Positions 25,253 through 37,239 of a stretch of DNA of 64,000 nucleotides are shown here, piece by piece. This DNA comes from Hemicentrotus pulcherrimus (lineage: Eukaryota > Echinodermata > Echinoidea > Camarodonta > Strongylocentrotidae): the NCBI GenBank assembly GCA_003118195.1, contig BEXV01000293.1, positions 142,975 to 206,974 on the forward strand. Direction: 5' to 3'. The notes below the pieces were generated by a model. That model searched no databases. It was not told the origin of the DNA and worked only from the letters and a program-made list of their open reading frames with translations. Numbering within the stretch: the stretch's first letter is position 1; the number at the start of each line of letters is the position of its first letter. A program made the translations under genes and the position numbers.

Positions 25253-26298
25253 ATCACACAACATAGGTCGTCGCACTGTCACTGCCGATCCTAGGACGTA
25301 TAGCTCACCATGAGGGCGACATAACGATGATCACGACGACCAACCAGAGCAAAGGAAAGTAATTGCCAGGAGAGAGATGAAGAGAGCGAATGAGTGAGTG
25401 CGCGAGGGAGCGAGCATGTACGTGAGTGGGAGAGAAAGTGAAATATGCCTGCTCTCCTACCAATTGAAAGCGAGGTGGTCTGTGCGCTCCTAACCAGTCT
25501 CTCGTACCACTGTCGTGAATAACGGATCAAAATAAAAACCACTTCCCAACTCTCTGCCTGGTTTCCACTTTTCCAGTTTTTATCAGCCATATGAGAACAG
25601 GAGAGTGAGGCTGCGAAGGAAAAAGGATTCCTACAATCTTTCGAAGCATTATCGAGCGAGAGAGCAAGGATATTTCTTGATATTTGCGACATGTTTATGT
25701 GAGGGATAACTCGATATTTGTGCTTCGCCTATGATGCTTGGTTAATTAAATTTCATCGCGGAAGGGATTTCGTGATTTATTTTGACAGCGAGTGGAATTA
25801 CACTTCTACCCAAAATTGATTTGCTCCTAGTCGTCAGAGTCTACAAATCTGTGTAAATGCCTGGGTTGCTAGATGATGAGCGGAACATCATTTCGTGCAG
25901 TTTGCCTTTTTAATTACATGGACATTCTACATATGTCGGATCAATTATATATGTATATATATGTATGATTGATAATTGTCTCTAACGCAGCCTGTTGAAC
26001 GATTTCAATACAAAAATTTGCTCAAATATTTGATTTTCAGCTGAAGATTGAGACAGGTCTGAATCCTCTAATGGGCAATTAAAAGCAAATAGTCGTTTCG
26101 TTTGCTTTTGTATTTCCCATTTACACTTGTATTATTGAGAGGCAAATAATCATCGGTAATTTGGATCGATTGTCTGTTTCTAAAGCAAAGGTTAAACATG
26201 ATGGAGTGTTTCTTTAATGCGAAACCAAGCTGAGAAAAGTTATCATCGTGTTAGGATAGGACGAACCGCAGGAATAGAGTCATAAACGTTTAAGGTGT
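25253..26298 (+). other. Upstream region of the receptor gene (promoter not resolved)
   Basis: The part at 25260-25690 is more GC-rich than its surroundings. A TATATATATGTATG stretch lies near 25950. I cannot locate a transcription start or a 5' UTR intron. A 133-codon minus-strand frame spans 25291-25692, with low-complexity Ser/Leu composition and no domain, and is treated as chance. Confidence 0.35.
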
Positions 26299-26317
26299 GC
26301 CGTCTTCAAGAGACGGC
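26299..26317 (+). promoter_or_regulatory. 7-bp stem, 5-nt loop hairpin 20 nt before the first ATG
   Basis: GCCGTCT-TCAAG-AGACGGC is a perfect stem-loop ending 20 nt upstream of the ATG at 26338. In a 5' leader this could influence scanning or start choice, but it could be chance. The leader itself is inferred from position, not from a mapped transcript. Confidence 0.35.
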
Positions 26318-26337
26318 GCATTTCCTGGAGATAAGGC

Positions 26338-26760
26338 ATGTGTGAATACCATCGAAAAGATAGACCCATGGAAGTCATGTTCTATCTAACGATCCTGGTC
26401 CTCTGCCTGTTAGGTCTTAACCATGCCCAGCTCAGCAACATAGACCCAATCTCGCAGAATGAGACCCAGATCATCACTCTCGGATTTCTAGCCCCTGACA
26501 AGACCAAGGTGGCCCGTCTGGTCCGCTTCAATGGCGGCGCCATGACCGTAGCGGTACGGGACGTGAACAATAACCCGGACATGCTGCCGGGATATCGTCT
26601 CCAGTTCCGCTGGTTGGATACGTACGGTAACGAGGAAGGCTCTATACGCGCCCTGTCGGACCAATGGCGGGATGGAATTGTTGCTTTCATAGGTCCTGGA
26701 CTAACTTGTACCACGGAGGCTAAAGTAGCTGCTGCCTGGAATCTACCCATGATATCATAT
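26338..26760 (+). CDS. Receptor guanylyl cyclase, first coding exon (N-terminal part of extracellular domain)
   Basis: This exon encodes 141 residues. Receptor guanylyl cyclases are single-pass membrane proteins that bind peptides outside the cell and make cGMP inside. Only the outer N-terminus is here. A hydrophobic signal sequence covers about residues 14-30 (FYLTILVLCLLGLNHA), with likely cleavage before Q31. The ANF-receptor (periplasmic-binding-like) fold starts about residue 45 (ITLGFLAPD), continues through AVRDVNNNPDMLPGY (72-86), and reaches FIGPGLTCTTEA (117-128) and AAAWNLPMISY (131-141). The last block is typical of Gyc76C-like and echinoderm receptor cyclases. N41-E-T is a glycosylation sequon. 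Cys124 is the only cysteine after the signal sequence. An in-frame TAA (26332-26334) precedes the first ATG by one codon. Met11 (26368) and Met14 (26377) are alternative starts. The exon ends at phase-0 donor TAT|GTAAGT. Transmembrane, kinase-homology and cyclase domains must lie in later exons outside what I can recognise. Confidence 0.9.
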
Positions 26761-26766
26761 GTAAGT
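26761..26766 (+). other. Splice donor of receptor guanylyl cyclase exon 1
   Basis: GTAAGT matches the consensus donor exactly. It coincides with loss of family-like protein sequence: the open frame continues 36 codons into the intron, but as AT-rich non-homologous sequence. In related proteins the next residues begin with Lys-Cys, which would be the start of exon 2. Confidence 0.85.
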
Positions 26767-27253
26767 CATTCACAATTTTATTATTTGTCGCTCTTTACGT
26801 CCTTAATTATATTTCTTTCGTCCCTAACAAGAAGCATATTTTTCAATTATATTTGTCATGTTTTGTAATACATGAATAACTGCGTAAAGGGGCATTGCTA
26901 TCTTCATGAGATATATTTTCAATTTTTCAATTCTACCTATCCTTTCCTCTGTGCATTTTTTTGAAATATTGCGCTTCATGCAGACGACAGACAGACATGA
27001 GGAAATGGTGCTTCGTTATTGCCGAATCTTAATCAATTCCATATTTCATTTTGTAAATGCTGATTCATCCTAACCAAATCTGACATTTAGAAGAGCCGTC
27101 CAATAAACCTACAGAACGAGAAAGCAAAATTACTACTCCGCTTAGAAAATCTATTTTCAGCAAAATGAATATACGAATCGCTTTCACGGTTGACATGGTT
27201 TTCTCTGTTATTTATACTCTCTTCATTCCACCTGATCGACTCATATTTATATA

Positions 27254-27357
27254 CATATATATATATATATATATATACAATATTAGCATGATGAAACTCG
27301 CAACAACAAAAAAAGATCTTTATTTTATGTATATATATCTATGTATATATATATATA
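27254..27357. repeat. Two (TA)n microsatellites
   Basis: TA runs at about 27254-27277 and 27328-27357, separated by 50 bp. Confidence 0.9.
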
Positions 27358-30300
27358 GGCGTGTTTGTGGGCCGTTTACATATCTGATTAAAAGTAAGAA
27401 ACTAGATATTTTTCTGTTTACATGATAATACATTTGTCAAAATTTATATAGACACTTTGTGTTAAACTCATGTGATTAGATGTTTCACTGTATCTTTTTA
27501 ATTAATTCTTTTTCAATACAGTGAACAAAGTTGTGATATTCATTTATGTGATATAATCTCTCTTTTCCTCTCTTTCTCAGTATATATTTGTGTTAATATT
27601 TCAAACTATTTCACTTGTCCAACTTTAATCAGAGATATGTTAAAACAGTTTGATAACTGATTGAGGCTTCTGAGCACATTGTATAAGTGTGAAAGTGAAA
27701 TTTACATGCCGAACGTCATTGGCGGTTCCTGTATTCAGAGATATCCACATCGTTGGCCCGTTATCAGCTAGTTTCGTGACTTCAAAATGTCATACCTTTT
27801 CCTTGAGCATTACGATTTCAATGCTTATTTCTCTATAATTGAAGGTGACTGTACAAAATTCCAACTTACAAGTGACAAATACTATACATTTGCTTTACCT
27901 TAAAGAAATATCAAAGTATTAGGCTAATAATGCCCTGCTTTAAAGGGCGTTTTTTCGTGAGTGATAAATAATCATAATACCAAAACAAATCTTGTCCGTT
28001 AGGCCTTTGAGTGAGTTCTTCTCCACTTAAAGTATATATTTTACAACATTTACGAGAGGAAATTATGTAGACGATATTGAGTGACATATCATAAATACTT
28101 GAAGAAAACAAAGGGGGAAGGATTAGTCACGATTTCTTTTTTTGAGGGAGATGGAGAAGTGAACTCCTTTTTTTTTCCGTCTGTGTGTATAACTTTGGGT
28201 TACCTGTTACGTACCACTCTTCAGAATTTAAATGATAAAACAATGTCCTTTGCATGCCACAAAAGGACGACTTTAAACGGGCAAAGCCGAGCGATTACAG
28301 CTAATACTCGATAAGACAAAAATCCAAAACGATGACTGGATTTGAGAAGCCTTTAACGCGATCTGAAGATACCTGTCCTTGGAACATGTTCCACAAAGTG
28401 TATATTATTGTTTCAGCTGGCAGGCGCAAATCAATGATGCGATCCGAGCCTGAGATGCACTATTTCATCATGGTTTGATTGGCGGTTGCTTAGCTCGATA
28501 TGTGGTTAGAAGCAATCGTTACAGGTTGTAACGGCTTTTCATGATCAGAATTACATCAAATCAAAAATAAAAGGAAGAAAGAGAGAGAGACTTTAATACT
28601 TGGAATTGGTAAATTCTTATGGGAGTTCATGGTCTAGGGGGACTTTGATAAGGTCGCTATATGTGAAGATAAATTAAATTATTATGTCTCGATAGTATTT
28701 TGAAACGTAGTTTGCCTTGTTCCATTTTGCATCTGGCAAAATATTTTGTTCCGATTCTGACAAAACATGAGAACCTTCATTTAATGTCACTTTTATGAAT
28801 TCATAGTATTTAGCTAACAAAATTTGATAATTTTGTCACTTAATTTGTGGTTGCGAAAGATATGATCATCACAAATTAGTTTTATTGTTATCTGTCTAGA
28901 GGCGAATCTCAATTTACCGCAAAGAGCATCTCTTTCGGCATTAAAAAGACAAATCACTTATTTATTTCTCTGCTTCTTCTCGTAATTTTCAAAGGGCTGT
29001 GAATCCTATCACGAAGATGAACCAACGATTACAAGCGGTAATCGAACCATTGCTAATATTTAGATAGAAATATACTTGCACACTAAATGTATATTTGGAC
29101 ATATTTTTTTTATAGCGTATGGCATTTTGACTGACCAAATGTTTTCAAAATGCCAAGTAGCATTTGATACACAATATCCTTTCTAATATAACTCTCGACC
29201 ATTAAGTAAAGGAAGCTTTATACTTCAGGTTATCTTATACGATTCATTCATAGGTCTCGGTATGAAAGACGTCTTAATAACTCCTCAAGCAAGCGTTGCT
29301 AAGGAAGACGACGGTGATGCAGTCCATTACCGAAATACACACCGGAATATGTATTGTTTAAAATAAATTATGGTACATGGTAGCTGAGGAATGGGGAGGA
29401 TTGCTTTCCCACAGTTCCGGGATCAAGACTTACATTATCTAAAATGTTTTCAAAGGTACAGGTATTACAACGTTTTGGTAATATTTCAACAGGATTGGAT
29501 TATGATATTTTAAAATTTGCATTACCATTGTGAAATCTATTGTTAAAATAAGCGACTTTGAATAAATTGGGTTCTAAAACGCTATGATTTTGAGAAATTA
29601 AAATATTAAAATTATCGGTGCTCCCGATAATTTAAAATATGCGCCTTTACGGCCATACAATGTTAATTTTGACCATAACAATCTTGGTAAATGCAGTTCT
29701 GATATATAATTTAAAAATGGGAATTGAAAATTGGTCGATTTTAGTCAAGAAACATTGTTTTAAAGCTAAAGGAATATCTATTTCTGGAAGGGGCTTTACA
29801 AAATTAAGAGCTTATTATTCACAATTTCATCACTTTACACCCAATTTAAACCGCGACAACGATCATTGAATATTGTAGGAACGCATATGCTTCCAATAAG
29901 TTTAATTGAGCCAAGTTGATGACCCCATACCACAACTTTGTATTACCTTTAATAACGCGTGAAGGCCTATGTATACACGTCATTCTGGCGTTCAGTATAT
30001 ATACCAGGGAGAATTTACCGTGTCACACAGATCAGTGGACAGTGTTCTGGTTAAAAAAAAAAGCAAACTGAAGCAAATACTCTGTGATGTTTTGTAAATG
30101 GACATTTTAATAGATAATTGCGAAACATTTTTCAGACTTGTTACTAAAACAGAAAAATGAGATCGCATCTATTTCCGAAAAATCAATAATTGTACATGCA
30201 GTAGATTCCATGTTCGGATCATGTTATACGTTATCATCATGATCCCACATTTTGAAAAGTGAGGCATTATGTTAAAATTGCCATAGGTTGATTTTTCGAG

Positions 30301-32784
30301 AGCAGTTGCTATCGTATCCGTTTATATAACCGATTAAGTTAAAGTTATTACTTCTGTTAAGCATGCTAGAGCAAATTCATGCTGTACTCATATTGATACT
30401 AATGAGAACCACAAATTATGTATGAAAACAATAGTGATGAATCGGATATAGGTGTACAGTGTGACACAAAAGGGTAATATCTAAATGCAATTCATATAAA
30501 ATGTTTAACGAAACACCACTTAATGTAGCTTTAGAATCTATTCCAATATTATAAGAATTAGAGAGTAATGGTTTTAAAACAACCTATGTGGATATGTCGC
30601 AAATCCATCCGAAAAGAAATCCCAATTCAAACATCTACAAGCGTTCATTTTTTCTGATTTATGTTGAAAACCTCTATTAAGTTTTCTGATATTGTTAGCT
30701 CGCAACTTCGCCTCCTGAAACTTACCCTTGAGGCGTTTACCGATATTTTCCAATATTTTGCTTCGGAGAAGTGTGTACCTATAGTGCTCTCGAGGCCTTG
30801 TAATCAGAAAATGAAGAACTTATTCTACCTGTTGCTAGTTGTGATGGCTTTGAACTGTCAAATCACTCCAACCTGATTAAATGTATTCCAAAGAGGAAAA
30901 TCAGACATGTATCAACCACATAAAACATACAATAATTACATTTACAATAAAATACATACATCAAATAATTGGAATAATATAAATACGTTCGTGTAAACGT
31001 ATATCAGGAACAATAGCAAATACGGAACGAGTAGTCAAAATATAGAAATGATTTATCATGAACTAACCCCAATTCATCCAACATATAGAATAGAACATGG
31101 GAGACAATCTAACCGTTTTGTTTATCAATAGGAATTTGTAGGAAATGTAACAACAAGGAATAGTCTATATATGTGTACACGTTTCTGTGTCGTGTTCTAA
31201 TTATATTATGACTTTGCTTGACATACTCTCCGTATAAGTACTGCATCAACCTTTAATGAATGGAGTATGTAACATTCCAGAATATGAAAATTTAAATTAT
31301 GATTGTGTTGTTGAGTGTGGAATCAAATTTGATAATCGCCTTATACCCCAATTTTAACATGATTATGAATGAGAAGGTAGTATAAGACCAAGGTTGATGT
31401 TACAGCGTTGCGTTGCCCACTTTGGCGCCACTTACATTTTGAACAAAAATATATATAATTCAGGTCAAGTACGCTATCGACAAACATGTTTTAATGATGG
31501 TTCACCGTAGAGTTAACCGCTAAATATCCTAAAACTAGGGAGAAAGCAATTAATATCCAAGAAAAAGATCAATATTTCACATACCCTTATCATAAATGAA
31601 ACGCACTTTTTACATATCTGATTCATTTAAATGGGGAGGGGATGCACAGTGAAGCAAATATGAACTACATTATTTGATATTCCTAGAATTAGATTATAAA
31701 CATAAAGTACCAGTTTATATTTTCTTTTCATACGAGGGCATAATATTACGCTAGATCAATGAGTGATCAATTTTAAAGCAATAACGTTGCCATTGACAAA
31801 ATCCCCTTCCACTTTAACTTAATTCATTCTCTTTTATGCAACGACAATCTGTGCACATTATCTTGCTCCCCTAAAGAAACATTACTGGGTAATATTGGCA
31901 TAATGTAATGTCCGAAACTGGAGGCATGTCTCCCGATCGTAACTAATGGCTGATCCGTAAAAAAGAACCCTGATTTGCTCAAGATTGCATTTCTGTATTT
32001 TGTTGCTCATCACGGAGTAATGGAGCTTTTTTTTAAAGGTAATGGCAGCCATTCGGTCTGATAAATTGCCCAATTGAGTTTCGCGAATCAATATTGTCTG
32101 AAAGGTAGATAGCTTCTTCATGATTACGTTCCCTTTCTTCTTGATTTAATTATTGGAATTGACAAACCCAAGCAACTGCTCCCACCCCCCCCCCCCAAAA
32201 AAAAAANCCCTCTGTCTTCTTTATTCTACACTCTCCCATCGCCCTCACACTTGAGATAGTGATGAGCAACCCAGCTCGAGCCATGTAGATATTCGACAAA
32301 TGTGAGAAACGATCACTATTTTAACGGTGGCATTAGGGGGGCATGAGCGGTTTCGCTGAAGTATTGATCATGATGTGAAAGAGACGTAAAAATCCGTTGC
32401 CTGTGGTCAGTCGAAACATTGACATTTTTGGGCGAAGACATGAAGAAGTTTTCGAGCATGTAACAGTATTCATGAGAAGGTCATACATCTAAAGTTGAGC
32501 GGTCTCGACGAGATTATTTTCCCGATAGACGATTACGCATCGCGACTTGATGTTTTCGGCATTGAACACGCAAATAATAATTGGTCATTTCCCACGAGCC
32601 AGAATTAATAATTCCTCCCTTGCGCTTAATATGTGTATATGATATCATTGATGTATCGACGGATGACAGAATTGATAGGTCAGTGCTGTCTAGAGAGAAA
32701 CGTTCACAAGGAACAAAACGTATCGAGTAAGGAAGAGAGGGGGAAAGAGCTAGATGGACAATGATGAACGAGGGGGAAAGGTGC

Positions 32785-32872
32785 GGAGAGAGAGAGAGAG
32801 AGAGAAAGAGACATACTGTATATATGTATATATAGAGAGAGAGAGATAGAGAGAGAGGAAGAAAGAAAATTA
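32785..32872. repeat. (GA)n-(TA)n-(GA)n compound microsatellite
   Basis: Two GA runs flank a short TATATGTATATATA segment. Confidence 0.9.
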
Positions 32873-33862
32873 AAAGGAGGGGAAAATTAAAGCATTTTCA
32901 TTTGCGAAACCATTTTTAATGCTTGATAGTGCCTAATTATTCCACATTACCGTTAGGTTTTCTGTATTGTTTATGTAATTATGTTTTTGTTTTCATCCCT
33001 AAGTCTTAATATTTTGAAATAACTAAAAAGTATGTTCATGCACTGGTTACGCTACCATTACTTTATTGAAAAAAGAAATGGTAAATTTATGTAAAATCAG
33101 ATAAGATATCCCTATTAAACACCGCCCGTGATGGTTACTTATATTTGTATTGATTTTGCATCATCTACAATTAATCATTATACTAATTTATCGAAAAGAT
33201 AATTATGCGAATAATAACTCAATCGCCAATCCTCATCGGTGTAGCATAAATAATCTACAACACAACAGTAGTTAGTGTGTGGATTTGTTCGTGTGTTTTT
33301 ACATTGCGTTTGTGTATTTGTAAGATAATTTCCTGCGTTTCATATGGAAACACCATTGACACTTCACTTTTTACAATTTACATTTCCCGATAGGCTTTAA
33401 CGTAGGAACTACCCAGACATAGTAGGCAATGGGCTAAGTTATCCGCGCAAAGCTTTTTTTTTACAGGCTTGATCATACTGCATATTTTATAGCGACGGTA
33501 GAAGTTGCCTCGTGACAGCACGTTTTGCCATCGAATGACTCGTAAATTCCACTCATAAATTGAAAAATAAAAATATCTACAAAGGAATCACAAAGAACGA
33601 TACTACGCGTGTATTAGCGTTCGTAATTATAGTACGCATATCCATCATCCTGTTAATGATAAGTGAAAGCAAAGTTACACTTTGCCGGAGGACTACGATC
33701 ACATGCACCTGTGCACCTTTTTATTTAATGACGACAAAATACAACAGAGGGGAATATTTGTCCGTGTTTATATTCACGCAAGCAGAGACAACGCTACCAA
33801 TACGGCAGCCATTGATTCAAAACCCCATCAGATGGAAAACTGATGAAGACGTGAGGATCCGG

Positions 33863-33884
33863 TCTCTCTCTCTCTCTCTCTCTT
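33863..33884. repeat. (CT)n microsatellite
   Basis: Pure CT run of about 22 bp, just upstream of the repeat at 33911. Confidence 0.9.
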
Positions 33885-33910
33885 TCACTTTCATAATAAC
33901 GTTCTTGATT

Positions 33911-34260
33911 TAAAGGGATCCGGTAACTTTGTCTTAGATCCTTTAGAAACAATCCTGGATTAAGCTCATGCTGCAATGATAATTATAAACCTTAAGGTCA
34001 GTCAGGAACTCCATGACTTTTACAAGCCGATCGCCTGTCTGATTATAAAGATATTAATGATTGGAATTACAAATTGTGAAAAACCTTTCGCCGAACGGTT
34101 TTCCTAACACTACAGTCTATTGGGAAAAACGAGTATGGTAAAACTTCTTGATCATTTTGAAGCGCGGTTTTTTTAGGGCTTCAATATTACACCGTATCGG
34201 AGACACTGATAACATGTAGGACGGTGTACTTCAGATTTAACATTGTTAAACGATCCCTTA
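33911..34260 (+). mobile_element. Non-autonomous element, 'AAAGGGATCCGG' family
   Basis: TAAAGGGATCCGG at the left end is mirrored by CGATCCCTTA at 34251-34260 on the right, an imperfect inverted terminus of about 10 bp. The first 200 bp are homologous, with substantial divergence, to 10608-10767 and 11744-11944, so this is a dispersed family. A central hairpin (GAAAAACC...GGTTTTC, about 34078-34104) is conserved with 11909-11933. No coding capacity. A MITE-type element is likely; the superfamily is unassigned. Confidence 0.6.
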
Positions 34261-37108
34261 CAGCAGGTTTTACTATGAGGATATAAAAGCGGCTCATATA
34301 TCATCATATTTTGTTTACATAAAGTGAAAGACTCCAGTATTACTATTTAGCATGGGGGAAAATAGTGTATATTTTAAACTAGCATCCATCCCTTGTATAC
34401 AGCGCTTTGTTGCTTATTTTAACATGTTACTTATCTTAATTACATTCTAATTACGTATATAATTAGTTTGGGGATAGGATATTTGCTGTGTTTGCAACTA
34501 ATGTTTTGAAACTAAAGGGTGTGATTTGAATATCATTCCTCATTGTATATACAGCAGGAAGATTTTGAGAGGACCAATGATTCGTACGACCAATTAGATG
34601 TAGTCGACTTAGAGCCAATTTAGTGGGATATGAGCAATAATTCTACTGGTGACTGTATCACACTGATGTAGGTTCACTTTTGATGTGTCCATTATTGAAG
34701 GCTTGAATGATTATATACTGATTATATTAGGTAACACGCAATATGCCGAACGCGCTTATTGAGTTATTGAGCAATTTGCGAGCAATGGCTGAAAAGAGAA
34801 TCTCAGCACTTGTGCAAATTATTGATGAGATATTATGTGGATAAATTGGATAAGCCATGCCAACGGCGGCAATCAGATTTGACATGATTAACTATTGAGT
34901 AATATTCGTTAGAATTGTTCGAGTGTGCGAGGTTTGAGATGGTCAACGTTTCTAATTGAAGTTTAATCAATCATCGCTTTCGGATTTCATGCACCGATAT
35001 AATATTTCAAAGGCAACTAAAAAGTGTCATCTTTTACTATCAAAGATCAATACCATTGAAACATAATAAAGTACCTAGCAGGGGGTCGAAGTTTGTGTTT
35101 GACTCCAACTCAAACCAAATCCAAAATAAAAATCAACAAATCGTAATAAAAGAATCTATTTTGCAGTGTACCTCAGATTGCTGGGAAATTACCTAAGATA
35201 TTAAATAATATCCGGGGAGGATGTCCACGTATACCCTCGCCGTCCCCTCCTGTTATAGCCCACCCTCACACCAATGACAAACACATTAGTTCGTATAACA
35301 GATGGAGCTGTCTTCCGAAGAAGACAATAATGAATCGGTGACGTGATCTTTCTATTGTTCGGCCAGGGCGCATGGCGTCACAAAGAAGCCAGACGGGCAC
35401 GTCACGTGATCAGTATACATACCGGTCCAGCACTTGACATTTAGGCGCCGTGCCCGTCAAATGACCAATGTATCAGTGACGCAATTAAGACCCATGTGTA
35501 GACAAGGTACAGGTTTGGTTAAGTTTGTTATATACACAACTTTTCATCTAATCTCCTTGATTTTGGCTGGTACATATTTAGAAATAAATAGTAGCAATAC
35601 CGATCTGGTTTAACTGCTTCTTGTTTATAAGGAGTGTTCGACATAAAAGTTATGAAAAGATATAAAGCATACGGTTCCTGTTGCAATACACTTAGCATTG
35701 GTGGTAACTTAGCCATTAATAGTAAATGCCATGGAAACTTTGATTTGATTGGCACTTGAGTGATGTTGCCATAGTATTTGATATTGATTGCACAGTTGCC
35801 ATCAGTCATTTTTCTCGTACATTTCATGCATCGGGACCCTGTCGTTATCCAAATTACAGTACTATTCTTTTTGTTTCATTTGTAGTTTAAGTAAAAAACT
35901 GAGAGGAGGAGATCATAATCATGTTCATTTGTGTGGTGTTGATATTGTAAGCGGCTGAACAATTTCTTGAGTGTGAACTGCCTGCAGATTAGCTAAACAG
36001 TGTGTTAGTGTTACACTAGCTGAATACAAGCTTCAGTTCCTGCGGCTGGTGCTTCAAATGAGTAATACGTATGGTAGTATATGCTTGACCACAAATGGGG
36101 AAGTTCCATGAGGTTCGTCGGTGACACAGATGAAAGATAAACGTCCCAATGCCCCGTTACAAAGACAATTTGAAATTTGAGCCAATGTCCAGGATTTGTT
36201 TAGCTCTTGACCACCCAACCCCCAGCTGCTTTCAAAATGGCCTCAAATTTAGTATTAAGTGCTTTGAAGTTGAAACACAACACCTCTGTTTCACCTGAGT
36301 GTCGATGAACCTATATCCTTTCATAAAAACACGTTACTTCTGAGTCGGATAACTACTTTTCTCTTCTTGTGTGTCATAATGGTATGATAATTAAAGGAGA
36401 TATAGACAGGAAAATGTCGAAAGGTAGATATAGAATTAAAATATTTTGTTTGTTCGTCATTGTTGGGAGAATGTGGTGAGATGTTACATATCTCTTTGAA
36501 GTTAAAGTGTTCAAAGTGCAGACTAATTATAGGGTATAAAAGTGGTTATTACTTATGCCGCCACTCTTAACGGAGTTAGTTGTAATGCATTGTTCGAAGT
36601 AGAGAGCCGAGGAAACGCTTTGTGAAAAATCCATTCCTAATTTTATTCAGCCGATGGGCTTTTAAACTCGGGTCTATAATTGCAAATTTAGTCTGGCCAT
36701 CCTTCTTTTACTGAGTAAACGATAATTGAAGGAACTTCAAGAGAAAGAAAAAGGTAAATAGAGGGAGATAGATAAAGAGAAAGAGAAAAAAAGAAAGAAA
36801 AGAGTTTGTGATAGACTGAGACAGTTTATGCAATATTCAAATCTTTACGTAAAGCAATATTGCTAAAATACCATGGACATACAAATTAGACAATGATTGA
36901 TAGTACAAACTGCATGCACAATGCGTCTATGCATATCGTAATATTATAAGGAGAAACAAGGAAGCAAGACAACAATTACAAGACATGTAGGAAGAGAAAA
37001 AAAGGAAATAGCTAGTAACGAGGAGAGACAGAAAGATAGAGAGACGGGAGAAGGAGGAGGAGGGAGAGGAAGATCGATCAAGTTAAGGGGAAAAAAAAAG
37101 AAAACAGA
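34261..37108 (+). other. Presumed intron 1 sequence, no exon recognised
   Basis: AT-rich DNA. A GC-rich patch at 35330-35480 is listed separately. The stretch 36720-37108 becomes purine-rich (A/G). No gene is supported. Confidence 0.5.
35392..35458. promoter_or_regulatory. GC-rich patch with 10-bp inverted repeat and GTCACGTGAT E-box
   Basis: GACGGGCACG (35392-35401) and CGTGCCCGTC (35449-35458) are reverse complements. The left arm runs directly into GTCACGTGAT, which contains the CACGTG E-box. TGACG words recur at 35339 and 35476. In an otherwise AT-rich presumed intron, this could be an enhancer or a small foldback. No functional evidence. Confidence 0.3.
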
Positions 37109-37134
37109 AAGAGAGAGAGAGAGAGAGAGAGAGA
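37109..37134. repeat. (GA)n microsatellite
   Basis: Pure GA run within a broader purine-rich stretch. Confidence 0.9.
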
Positions 37135-37239
37135 AGGAAGAAGGGGGAGAAAGAAAACGGATGCAAAAATTAATATTTAAGTGCATAGTATTTATAGTCA
37201 TCGAGATGCATTCGTTACAATATGGGAGATACGTAAATC

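Larger units (their letters stand above)
26767..33862 (+). other. Presumed intron 1, proximal part
   Basis: AT-rich DNA with no recognised exon. It contains (TA)n at 27254 and 27328, (GA)n at 32785, a small hairpin at 29609-29633 (ATTATCGG...CCGATAAT), and a C-run/A-run next to a single N at 32207. Nothing here matches the remainder of a receptor guanylyl cyclase by eye. Confidence 0.5.

Noticed and set aside
25291..25692. 133-codon minus-strand frame upstream of the receptor exon
   Set aside because: Ser/Leu-rich composition from GA/CT-rich DNA, no domain, no splice support.
26382..26750. 122-codon frame antisense to the receptor exon
   Set aside because: Shadow of the real coding exon. 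It has no independent features.
26761..26868. Continuation of the receptor open frame past 26760
   Set aside because: The GTAAGT donor and the abrupt change to AT-rich, non-homologous sequence show it is intron.
27932..27955. Hairpin GCCCTGCTTTAAAGGGC followed by TTTTTT
   Set aside because: Looks like a bacterial intrinsic terminator, but this is animal DNA and the 4-bp stem is easily chance.
15384..28491. Shared word TTTGATTGGCGGTTGCTT near 15385 and 28474
   Set aside because: Flanks do not align, so it may be chance or a fragment too short to interpret.
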